Shown here piece after piece: positions 38,914 through 50,104 of a stretch of DNA of 64,000 bases. The DNA is taken from contig NC_082620.1 in the NCBI RefSeq assembly GCF_030936135.1, forward strand, positions 4,898,001 to 4,962,000. The letters run 5' to 3'. Both the position numbers and the translations under genes were made by a program. Source of the DNA: Gavia stellata. Its lineage: Eukaryota > Chordata > Aves > Gaviiformes > Gaviidae. Numbering within the stretch: the stretch's first letter is position 1; every line of letters starts with the position of its first letter. The notes beneath the pieces are model-generated. The model was not told the DNA's origin. It made no database searches and saw only the letters and a list, made by a program, of their open reading frames with translations.

Positions 38914-39130
38914 GAGAATTACACCCGAAGTGGCAACCCAAGAGTGGAAGACCCCACTGGTCTACAGGCCAGTTGCAGGGCTGCTGGCCACAGCCGGCGG
39001 AGGACTCGGAGGAGTGCTCGTAAAGGGGCATCCTGCTACTCTGCCTCCAGGCCGGACCTCTTGGCAGCACAACCTGCTAGCCGAGCAGAATTTGGCCACC
39101 TTGCTCTGGAAGGAGTTGCAAGAGAGTGTG
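38914..39130 (+). other. Exon-like block B, unassigned, with coding-like frame
   Basis: A 217-base block lies between a strong acceptor (TCTGTTCTGCCCCTCTTAG, ending 38913) and a consensus donor GTG|GTAAGG at 39131. It is CpG-enriched compared with its flanks. The frame starting at 38915 is open for all 72 codons and has a composition like that of real protein, including EVATQEWKTPLVYRPVAGLL and LLAEQNLATLLWKELQ. A second frame is also open, which weakens the argument. I recognise no family. Its phase would join that of block A. An unannotated coding or lncRNA exon is the best guess; chance cannot be excluded. Confidence 0.3.
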
Positions 39131-42100
39131 GTAAGGCTTTCCAACTCAAAGTTAACTGTTAGCTTAACTCCTTATGCCACAGTCATAATACTGAGGTAGA
39201 GGAGAGGGGACACTTGCTTAGATTACCTTCTGTGCAGGTCCTTGGGGTGCTAGTGAACTGAGAGCTTAGCACTGGAGAAGCAAAGTTCGCAGGAGACCTC
39301 AGATGTGGGAAAAAACCTTGCAGTGGTCAATTGTTTTGATTCTGACCGTTCCTGTATAACACAGAGGTTGAATGCATGATGTGATGAATGTATTTCTGTT
39401 GGTAGGTAGCATTCAAGATACTAATCTTTAGCTGATGTTTGTTTTCAGACTTTCTATTTTAAGAAACTGATCCAGACTTACATGTGATGAGTGTTTCTGG
39501 TAACAAAGCTCTTAACTCTAAGCCCTGTTACTGGCAATGTTGGTGTGTTTAGTTGTATAAACAACTGGTGTGGCACATTTAAAACCAGCCACTTGAACTG
39601 TGAGCACAGAACTGGCAGTTGTGTGCCTGTGTAGCTTGATTTAAAGCTGGCCTTTTCTGCCACACTCTCCTGCTATGTCCTGAAGGGCTGCAGTAGCAGC
39701 CAGGAGGGATGCGGAGACTTGTGCGTGCATGTTTTCTAAAGCTTTGAATTGCTGCAGTTCTGTTCTTGATGACTGCTCTGTGCAGTGCCATCTCAATGGG
39801 TTCAAAGCTGCTTTTCACTAGGCAGGAACAGGCAGGGAGTTTGGAGAAGGATGGATTAGAACAAGTATTTCTTGCCATGGCAGTCATTTCAAGAGGAGTC
39901 AAGGGGTTGCAGCGGTGGTAGAGAAAGCGTGGCCAGGCTAACAGAGCTGTCTGTTTTCTGCCAGCCTTGCACTGTTCCTTGGGTGCAAAGGTGGATGCTT
40001 GCTGCTGCACAGGCTTCCCCGTGTAGGCAGCTCTGCATGGGAGACAACTGAACTTGACCCTTTTTCTTGCTGAAGAGTCTATTGGTTCCACAGATGTGAA
40101 GCATGCAACAAAATAAGAACACCCGCAGTCCGGGCATTTGGCGGGCAGGGAAGCCGACAACAAAAAGCCCAGTTTTCTTAAACTGATTGACCAGAGTGAC
40201 CCTTTGTCTCCACCTGTGAACTAGTAGGGAAAATGCGACAAGCTTCTCCCCGATGCCTCTATAGGAGACTCTTCCATCTGCACCCCTCCTTACGGCTGCA
40301 GCCCTGTGACCTTGGGTGCCTGCAGAGGCCCTGGGTGGGGATGTCTCTCCACTTCAGGTTAGAGGAGGTCAGGGTACCTTGTTCCCAGGACAAGGTGTCT
40401 CCTCTGCGGGTCCACTGCCTGGCTGCCTCCTGGCAGAGGGAGGCAGAAGCACGCCCAGCGGCAGTCGTGCAGCCTTCGGCTGCTCTGTGCTCCTTCAGCC
40501 TTGGTGCCATTAAAAACAAACAAACAAAAGCCCACAACACCTCACCAAGAGGAGAGGCTGCTTAACGATAAAGCCTTTGAGTAGCAGGGATTTATTACCT
40601 GTAATTGCACCAGCTAATCCTACTAGCAAGCTGTCCTTCACCTTAGGTACTATTCTTAGTTCAGTCCCTACTGCATTCTTGACAGAGCAAATGCTAAGGC
40701 TTGGTCTGTGCCTTTGGAGAGATTAGTTGAATGAGTGAATTGGGAAGCATCTTCCCTCTCTTTAAGAGGCAAAGCCATGCAAAAGATAGATGGAGACCCT
40801 GCTTTTCTGAGGTAGGTACGTCAAATACTGGTGGAAATGCTGATGGATGAACTTGGTGAACTGTAGCTAGCCCTAACTCAGCCCAGGGGAGCAGACTGAA
40901 TTATTTAAGTTTCTTGTGACTCTTTGCTCTCGTGACTTTAGTACAAAAGTCTGTCTTTTGTCATCTTGCCTTTTTTTATCTGAAGCTGGGGCTCCAGCTT
41001 GCCGCTCTCTATTTGTTCCATCGCCTGATAGACAGAATCCCTGTGCCATCCGGGCCCTGCTCTCTGAGTGGGTGTGACGTTGGGGAGGAGTGACGCAGCC
41101 CAGGAGGAGATTAATGGCTGTTTGAAGAGGTGTCTGCTTCTTAGAGGAGTAATGTGGCTGCTGTGTCCTCTGTAGCATTCTTTTCCCTGAGACTACAGGG
41201 ACAGGTTTTTGCACTGCAGAAAAGAAGTGTGTATGTCAAAGTGCTTGAACTTTGGGCTTTTGCAGCCTGATGAACTTAAGTGTGTCTCAGTCCATCGGTG
41301 GTACAAGTCCTGTTCCACAAGTACCCCAGTCTACAAGTTAGAAAACCAGGGCAGCTGCAGACTCTGGCAATTGCTGAGGTGTACCCACACCTAGCAGTTA
41401 CTGCTGGATGCCATCTCCTGTGCAGCATGGGCATGTGGGGTGTATGTGTCCCTGCTTTCGTTTCTGTCTGATCAGCAGGGAGAGGGCATCTTACTGAGAG
41501 AGTAAAATCCTGTTCGTGCAACCTGGTACATGTCTGAGCAAGGCCAACCAGACTATCAGAGTGAATAAGGTACTTCAGTTTGAGCAGTCAGATGGTTCAG
41601 TCGTCACTGGAAATGCACTCAGTTGCCTGGAACATCATCCCTTGCTCTGTGCTTGAATTAGTGCAGTTCCTTATGCTAATTCCTCTGCTTCTGTTTCCTG
41701 TTTCTGCAAAAAGGGGAAATGTTCAGAGGCTGTTGTACCCACAAAATGGCTCAGGAGAGAATTTGCCAGTGTTCTTGGAGACCAGGAGCTTCTGGGAGAT
41801 GATGCTTTTGGTGATGTCTAAATGGGTTTTTCTCTGTTTAGTCAGAGGCAGTGTAGGAAACGGAATGGGACCCGAGTTGCTGTGTGCTGATGGGGGAGGC
41901 TAATTAGCATGTGGTGTGCAGGGGTAGCTTGTATATTAGAGCATTACCTGTGAGGTGGTCTTTCCTTATTTCTCCCTTGGGCAAAATATGCCTTCACAAA
42001 TCCTCAGAAGTGCCTATTAATACATTTATTTATTTTATTCCCTCCATCTTCACTGAATACTTTTCTCTTCAAACACAACACCTCTGTTGGGCAACTGTGG

Positions 42101-45100
42101 TGTGATATAAACATAGCCAGACTGCTGCCAGCAGCCTGGGCCACATAGGATCGCTGACAACCTGCCAGCAGTGCAGGGATTTGGGAAGGCTCGCTGAACT
42201 CTGCAGAGACTCGTGTCTCTTCAGGGCTCCTCTGGTCTTGTTGCCAGATCGTCAGCATTCTTTCCAGTTACTCTCTCCTTAAGTGTGAAGCAAAAGCAAA
42301 GTCCATCATTGACAAGTGTGCTTGCAGAATGTGACAGCTAAAGAACAAACCGAACGCTACAGAAACTAGATTCAGGATTAGAGAGATCTGGGTCCTTCAT
42401 GTGGCTGTGAAAGTGGTAACTCAGATTTGCGAGATGAATGGGAGCAACCTAAGCATTTGCTGAGTATACTCACTGATGCTAGTCACTTTGCTCTGTGTTT
42501 ACACCTATGCAGCTGAAGAGACTTTGTCCCCATCTCATTAATTGTAATTAGCCTCTACAAAGCATGCGTGTACAGGCACATGTCTGCAGCAGTCTTGCCA
42601 GAAGACAGCCTGGGGAGAAAGTATCTGCAGAAGAGCTGAGGAGAGCTGGACCTGCATCTCAGTTTTCAAGTCAGTGGATTCATGACAGCTTGTGCTCCTC
42701 TAGCAGCCTGAGAACTTCTCGTATGCTTATGTTCAAGTTCCAGGTGGTTAATGTGTCTTAGTCTCCAGCCCTTGTCCATCTAGTGCTGCAAGTAAAACCT
42801 TGAGCAGAGCGCTAGCTGCAGGAGTGAAGTAATGATAAGCTTAGACCCCAATCATGTATCTTGAGTTGGTAGGTGAAACGTGCCTTCATACTCTTACACG
42901 ATGGCATATGGGAGGTAGCTGATTCAGGCTAATGCGCCCTCAGTGTGAGCTGATATTTGTTGTGCTATCTCCTGCTAACTCAGGCTATGAGCTTGTACAC
43001 ACGGACAGTTAATCCAGCTCTGCTGAAGCATGGCATTCCCTTAGCTAAGCTAAGGGAACTTGTTCAAACATATGACACTGCAGTTGGATGCCTTCCACAT
43101 TCGCTTGGTGCTAAAGTTTCCCAACTTAGACGCTAACTAAGGTATTTCCACAATGGAAGATGTTAAACAGGTTATTGAGGTTTGTCAGGTTTGTATGAAG
43201 ACCTTGGCCTCTGTTTCAGCCATGTTTTATTTGGCTCTGGGAAATGCTCGTGATGCAAGGTAAAAGGGCCTGTTGAGTAGGCACAAACTATCTATAATAA
43301 ATACAATCATGAACACAGTAACTGATGTTGTACATACAGTATTTCTGTTTGTTGTTAACAGGCCACTTTGCTGCAATTAAGGTAACTGGATCCTCTGCTC
43401 ATTACAAGTGGATAGCTACAAAGTCCTCTGCTTATCTGCCCTTGCAAAGGAAATCTAGAAACATGTATTTTGGGGAAAGCCTGAATTTTTTCCTGTTTAC
43501 CAAGAATTTTGCCATCTGTAAGTTAAAGAGAAGTCACATACTAGTGACTTGTGAGTGATGGTTTGCATAGGTGTTCATGAATCTATTAGTAGCTAAGAGA
43601 TGCTCTCAGTCATATGGTTTTGTGTTAGGTAGTCCTGCGAGGAGCAGGGAGTTGGATTCGATGATCCTTATGGGTCCCTTCCATCTTGAGGTCTTCTGTG
43701 ATTCGGTGAATTTGCCTCCATAGTGGTACCATTGAGGGGAAGGGGTTGGAATGGATGGGGAGTGGTTGGGACCTTAAAGGAGGCACTGAGACTGCTGTTT
43801 TCCTCCACATTATTTGAGAATACTCTTTTACCGTTGGTAGGTAAAGTGCTAACTTGATGTCATGATGCCTTGGCTGCAGGATGGAGATCAACAAGCTGAC
43901 TCTCAGTGAAGATAGTAGGTAATTTTTCTGTGCATGTGTATTTCTCTGTCTCATCTGGCATTAAAACCTACTGCTAATATCTGCACACAATACAGGTTTT
44001 TAACTAGTGCATGACACTGACTAAGGATAACTGTGAAGGAGGGTAATATGTGAGTTAAAGTAAACTCACATTCAGATCATAGTTCCCTAGAGCTTGAGGA
44101 CAGAAGTGATCTACTAAAGGAATCTGACTGCTAAGCAGTGATAATTAATTCAGTCTACTAGATTGCTGGGCTGAACCAGAATGTCAGAAAGGTGATTCAC
44201 GTTGATTTGAAGATAAAATAATCCACCATTTGTCCAGGTACTGAGTTTCAGTCCCTAATGCACTTTCTCTGCTTAGTTTAAGCTGAACCTCTGGTGTTGG
44301 CTTTTAGCCACTGGCTCTTGTGCCTTCCTCTGCTGTTGTAAAGAACAAGCAGCAGCATCCTGCACTCCCCTCTGGGAAGAGCATCCTGCCCTGTTACAGG
44401 TCATGTCTGAAGGCAGCTTGGTTTAGCAATAAGGACATTATCAGTGAGACGCGTTCAAGTGCTCCCCAAGTGTCAGTAGAGCCCCAAATGCTCAGCAAGA
44501 GAGTAAGCTGACTGCAATTGCAGCAAGAGTAGCTCGGCTGCTAGTTGTTTCTGTGCTCTGGAGAGCTTTCATCAGTGAGCCCCATCCTTAATGAACTTTG
44601 GATGGGATCATGGTTTTGAAGTGGTGACAGCTCGTGCAGGTTAAAGGCAGCGGTTGTCCCTTGTATGGCAGGATGCCAGTCCTTCTTCAAGAAAACCTGT
44701 TTAGTCATGGTGCCAGCATGCCGGTAGGAAGCCTTGGATTGCTGGCTTCCAAATGTGTGCATTTAACAAGGTCATTCAGCTTCATCTCTGCTCAACTGTG
44801 AAGTCTCAGTTGCCTGGGAAATGGCAAAAATCCGCTTGGTCCTGTGGTGGTTGTGCCCAACAGTGAATAGGAGCGTATTTCCAGCCATTAAATCTGCTTG
44901 GGGTCTGTCAGACTAATACCGACCCATGCTTGGCAAATCTCAAGCATTTGGCTTCAAGCCCTGCTTGTAAAGGGAGCTTCCAGGCATGCCCTAACCTGTG
45001 GTGATGCCGTAAGGCCAACCCAAAGGAAGCCACGTACAGTGTCAGTGTAAGCGCGGAGACTGGCACGGCCGCAGGTGCACGCCGGGGGAGCCTCCTCTTG

Positions 45101-46799
45101 TGCCGCAGCCTGTGCGCTGGGGAGCGTCCCTACTCAGGCAAGCAGCAATGCTGCAGGCTGCAAGGATGTACGGCTGCTCGGGCTGAAGAGGGCGGGGATC
45201 ACAAAGCCCAACACGAGTGGGGGAAAAGAAGTAACTTCATGAACACGAGAGTAGAAATTCATCCAAGCTGTCCCTGTGCAACCTGGTTCCTTCAGGCCAC
45301 CTTTCCAGTTATTGTTGCCTTTTACGCCATGTTGGGGGACATGTTCATTTTACTCTGGCTTTTTCTGTTTTTCAGGGCCAGAGCATGATCTAAGAGGAGC
45401 CCTGCACTATATGGGGAGGAAGAGAAGGCAGCTATGAGAAGCGATGGCCATAGGAACAAATCCAGCATCAGCAGAAACACCCAGTTTAAAGGGCCGTCTC
45501 TCATCCAGGTCTGTGTGGGTAGAGTATAGCTGAGTCACCGACTCCATTTCTCCTCCTCTGTGACAGACTTCCTCAGTTCAGCGCCGAAGGGCTGCTCTGG
45601 CACATCTCTTCACTTTGCTAGCCCAAATGGTGGCTGTCAAAACAGCTGTACTCACTGATGCCTCTGTGCTGTCGTCCGTTGTTGGCACGCACGAGGGTGA
45701 ATGTCTGTGTATAACTATACAAGTTCCACCACGAAAATATTAAACATCTCTCTCTGGAAAGAGGCTGCAGACCTGCTTGATCTCTTGAGCAATGTCAGGG
45801 CTGTGCTGCGGTACACTAGCTCAGCGTGACCAACGTGTACACGCATTTCATACGGTCACTCTTCCCAAGTTGATCAGACCTCTTGACTGCTGCGTTTTCT
45901 GTTTGGATGGCTTATCAAAACCAGCCCTTACTGAGCAGCGACTGTTACTAGGTGGGGGGCACTTGGCGTTTTGTGAAAACTTAGGTGTTTGCAGCACTTC
46001 CTAAGTTAGGGATACAATCAGTTGCCATTTGTGGCTACCTCAGCAAGTAACCTCTTGTTATTTCATATATAAACGGTGGAAACTATTAGCTTAAAGGCAG
46101 AGATGATAGGAAATTTACCATCTGGACTGAACATGGTTTGCACGCTTCCTTTTGTATTTTAATGTGGTAGCTTTTACATTTGTTTCCTGTATAAACTGAA
46201 GTGCAGAGACTCGAAGACCGGAGACTTGAAATATTTCTTATTTGTACCAAATCAGCCAACCTCTGCATCAAACTCTGAATTGGTGTTAGGAGGTGGGAGT
46301 TGTGAAGGGTGCTGCGTGGGAAAATGATGGGATTTCCTGGGCTGCAGAGAGCTCTCCACTGTCTAATGTGGAAAAGAAAGGGTGTTCAGAAGTTATTGGG
46401 TTTTGGTTAGGTTTTTTTATTATTTTACTTGGAAGCTGTCAGTTTAGAAGTTTGAGTAAGGTGGAAACCTCAGCCCCGTGAAGTAAGAGAGCCCTGATGA
46501 ATTCTGTGAGCAAATGCAGAACTAGCCCTTCTTGCTGCCTGTTGCTGTTAACGCTGTTCAATACCTCACACCCCTTTCCAGGGGGATTCTGCTCTGCATC
46601 CTTCCCAAGTGGAAGACGTGCGGGAAAGGAGTGAAGGCTCATCCCCTTGTAGTACAAGCTTAGGGAAGTCTGTGCATAGGGCTGGTTTATTTCTAAAATA
46701 TTTTTATGGGGATGTATTTAAAAAAAGAATGCTTTGGAGCTGTCATATCCCACTCAGCCCTGTCATGTTGTGCATCCGGACCCCCTTTTCTTCCCCCAG
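39131..46799. other. Unassigned non-coding region
   Basis: No gene supported. It includes an A/CAAA-rich stretch near 40512-40530, a CR1 tail at 43612-43716, and a small GC- and CpG-enriched patch at about 45045-45200 that may be regulatory. Open frames here show no family motif. Confidence 0.5.
43612..43716 (+). mobile_element. CR1 LINE 3' fragment
   Basis: The plus strand reads GAGTTGGATTCGATGATCCTTA, GGGTCCCTTCCATCTTGAGG, then TTCTGTGATTCGGTG. This is the 3' tail of a CR1 element of the subfamily with 'gatgatccttatgggtcccttcc'. Only about 100 bases remain, and there is no coding part. Confidence 0.85.
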
Positions 46800-46894
46800 C
46801 TGCATCTTCCCATCATGGCAGGGAAGCAAGGGCACCTGGAGGAAAGCAGAGGAGGGAAGTGCCATTTGCCGCTGCAGCAGAGGACAGTCTCCGT
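46800..46894 (+). other. Exon-like block C, unassigned
   Basis: A 95-base block lies between a very strong acceptor (CCCCCTTTTCTTCCCCCAG) and a full-consensus donor CCGT|GTAAGT. All three frames are open, which says little at this length. It lies 1.1 kb upstream of the miR-34a promoter on the same strand, so it might belong to an upstream-initiated host transcript. No protein family is recognised. Confidence 0.25.
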
Positions 46895-47752
46895 GTAAGT
46901 TAGCCTCGTCTCTGTGGGCACTGGAAACTTCAGAGGGGCTCTATTAATTGTTGGTTGAAAAATGCTGTAGAATTGGGTGGTCTGTATAGAAGTCTGTTCA
47001 AAAAAAAAAAAACCACAACCCCAAAACATGCATGCGTGGTTTCATTTTGTGCAGGCTTTTTCTTGTTATCATGGGTGGATTTAATGGGCCAAATTCTTTA
47101 CTTTCTCAAATAGGTACTAGTGGAGTCATCCAGTAAGGCATTAGGGTTGCTCTGAGCTTGTGCTGTGCTGAAACTGGAATCTGGCCCTGCAGCTTTATTA
47201 AGAAAAGTAAATGTGAGCACTCACTGATACAAAGGAGAGGAAAAATATCTGCATTGTGTGAGTGGGGAGGAGGCTGCTGCAGTTCTGTCTCTGAAGGGCT
47301 CGTTATTAATTAGCTGTGTGCACAATAAGTGCTTCTCTGGAGAATGAATGAGGTGCCTTAGCCTCCCTCCGCAACCCTACCATTTGTAACAAAATTAGTG
47401 TTGGGGGGAGAGGGGGGAGCGTATTTGGGATGGGTGGACGTAAGCTGCGTGGGCTGGCGGGAGGAAAGCCTCAGACCCTGACGGATGGGTTTGATGGTGT
47501 GTGCATTTCAAACCCGGGGTCCTGCGCTGATGGGTTGCTGACGTCCTTGCTGCAGCATGTCTCCTTTGCCAATTCGCTTTTTCCAATTGCTGGAGCCTCT
47601 GATGTGATTGCAAAGTTGTGGGTTACATTCCTTTGCCAGGAAGAATCCTGGAGAAATCTCGCATTCTTCCTAATGTGGGCTTCTTTCAGTGAAATAGCTT
47701 GAATTCAGCCCTGGCACAAGTGTGCTGAAGTTGAAGTGCTCCCGTTCAGCGT

Positions 47753-47771
47753 ATTTCAGCTTCGCTGAAAT
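47753..47771. repeat. Perfect short inverted repeat in the miR-34a promoter
   Basis: ATTTCAGC, spacer TTC, GCTGAAAT: an 8-base perfect palindrome with a 3-base centre, 168 bases upstream of the p53 element. It could be a binding site for a dimeric factor or just chance. Confidence 0.7.
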
Positions 47772-47938
47772 CTGCGATGTCGCAGCGGAAGAAACGAGGT
47801 CCTGTGTTGTCACAAAGTGGGGTGTGCTGACCTCTCGGCAGCCTGCGGGCCACGGGAGTCCGGCGGGGGAACCTAGCTCTGACTTCCAGAGGGCTGGCTT
47901 CTCTCGTGAGCGGGCAGGCTCAGGAAGAGGCTTTATTT

Positions 47939-47958
47939 GGGCTTGTCTGGGCTTGTTC
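47939..47958 (+). promoter_or_regulatory. p53 response element of MIR34A
   Basis: Two decamers, GGGCTTGTCT and GGGCTTGTTC, stand head-to-tail with no spacer. Both fit RRRCWWGYYY at every position, so it is a full-consensus p53/p63/p73 site. The human miR-34a promoter has nearly the same element (first half GGGCTTGCCT by my recollection). Its presence here indicates that p53 induction of miR-34a is conserved in this lineage. Confidence 0.93.
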
Positions 47959-50092
47959 AGGCCTGAGCCTGCCTTTGTCTTTGCGATCACAGGGATCCGA
48001 GTGGATCAAAGAGGATCTGCCTCTGCGATTTGCAGCTGCTTTGCTGCCGAGACCTCCTTGAGGGACCCCAGCAGCAGTCCGCTACACTGGAGCCTTTCTC
48101 ACCTTCTCTGTCTCTTCAGGTAAGTGCAGTCTCTGTGTGTTTGTACTTGTGCCTGCAGATGTACTGTGTGTATCTGCCTATGTTGTACTCTCTGCCAGCT
48201 TTTCTGCAGAGCCTGTCTGTGCCTGAGTGGGGCTGTGGGAGGTGGTGGTGGGCTGTGCAAAAATGTACGGCTAGGTAAGCTCTCGGAGGTCTTGAATGTC
48301 ATGTAGGAGAGGGTTACAGTAACTGCCCTTGCTCGTCTGTCATGTTGGGGTAAAGGGTGTTTCCTTTTCCTTCCTTTCCGTTTCAGTAGCCCCCTTCCTT
48401 CAAGCCCTTCCTACACAAATGCACACTGGAATTGGGGATACCGGTATCTAGTTTTTGAGGGATCCCAGAAAGTAATAGCCCCCAAAAAAGCAGCTGTGTG
48501 CTCACACTGTCTGAACGTGCTGCAGCTGGACAGGGAAAGCTGAGGATGCTGCTTAGCAGCTTGGGTCTAGTGAGCAGTAAGTGATTCTGGTAAGTTAGTT
48601 GTCCAGCTTCTGCATCCAGGAGACCAGGTAACTGAATTCGTGTGGTATTAGCCACTCTGGTTCATCGTCATGTCTAGCATTTACATAGGGGAACACGGAA
48701 GGCGAATGCTTAATTTCTTTGCTCTTTGCAAAGAGCTGGCAGCTATCCCCTTCTGCTATGCTTAGCACAAACTGTCCTCTCCATCCTATTTCCAGTACTG
48801 TTACCTGGCTTAATAGAAAGGATAAATAATATAGCTCAAATGCTGGTATCACCTGATGCTCACAGGGGGGAAGAGGGCTGTTAAGCTGTGTTTGGCTTTG
48901 TTCACCACTGCCCCTGTTCGCTCTTCCTGAACACTGGCAAAGCAAAGCTTGGCTTTACCTGCATCTGGGTGCCCTGTGCATCACTCACCTGCTTATCATG
49001 AGGTTTCAGGTGTTGGTACAAACTGCCAGTGGGATTATCTATTATCTAGATAACTTACATTACGTAGGAGAGGGCCTTTCCATTGCTTAGGAAGGGCTAG
49101 CTCAGATAAGAATTGAAAAAGACACTAGGAGTCATTTCAGATCAGAGGTAAGTACGTACAAGTCCATTAGAGCTAACTGGCCACACCAGCACAGATCTGG
49201 GCTCGGGGTTTGGTACGATTTCCCCTGCTGCCTTTCAGGGGCATCTCAGCAGAGCAGGTGGGGTGAATGGATATGAAGCTTTCTTCTGTATTTTGAAGAC
49301 AGGTCCACTCATGCTTACCCTTTATATCTCTGATATAAAATGTATTTATTTGTAAGCAACGTACCTCTCATCTGTACAGTCTGTTTTGATACTTTATTTG
49401 CTGTGCATATGCCAGAGTGTTTTGGAGTTTCCACCTGCTGAGGGTGAGTTTGGTTGATAGTTACTGGCTTCATAATTTTTAAGTGGTGTGAGGTGCTTTT
49501 GTTTTGTTTGGTAGACCAGAGATATGACAGGGCATTTTGCAGGACCTGAAAGTAAACATGTAATATTTGGTGATGATGAATTCCATTCCCTTCTAGTGAC
49601 TACTTTGCTTCTACCATTGATGGTATGGGCAACCAGTAATGTTGAAGGTGCACCATTCCAGCAAGGAGCTAGCTTGCACATGTATTTACAGTTTCAGGCA
49701 GCTGCAGGGTGTTTCAGATTGGGCCTTAACCCTTTAACACTGACAGTTCCAGTACTCCACATAGGTCAGACTGCAGCTCTTCTCTTCTTTGAAGAACTCG
49801 TAGTCTAACAGAGTAACGTATCTTGTAGATGGGGTTGCATCTAGGACTCTGCTTCAGGCCTGATGAATGCAACAAAGCCATGTGCACTGTGAAACTGTTG
49901 GCTCGGGGCTCAGACATAACCTACTCAGTCTAAATTCCAAACAGGGTAAGAGGGGCAAAGGATTCTTAAATAATGAGGCTCCTTTTTTTTTCTTTCCTCC
50001 TACTTGCTGCCCTCTGCATCTCACCCAAGGATGCTGAGTGCAGGCAGGTCTGGTGACCACGTTTCTGTCTTGTCATCTCACATTGTGTTCCG

Positions 50093-50104
50093 CCCCCCCC
50101 CCCC
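50093..50104 (+). repeat. Poly-C homopolymer
   Basis: Twelve consecutive C bases. A likely length-variable site and a common place for sequencing error. Confidence 0.9.

Larger units (their letters stand above)
47700..48120 (+). promoter_or_regulatory. MIR34AHG: miR-34a host-gene promoter and exon 1
   Basis: CpG dinucleotides are enriched from about 47740 to 48090 against a CpG-poor background. The segment contains a perfect p53 response element (47939-47958), as in the promoter of the human miR-34a primary transcript. A consensus donor, CTTCAG|GTAAGT, follows at 48121 and would end a first exon beginning somewhere around 47960. The direction, the p53 element and the hairpin 11 kb downstream on the same strand all fit. 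The start site itself is not visible from sequence, and there is no TATA box. Open frames here are not conserved proteins. Confidence 0.82.
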
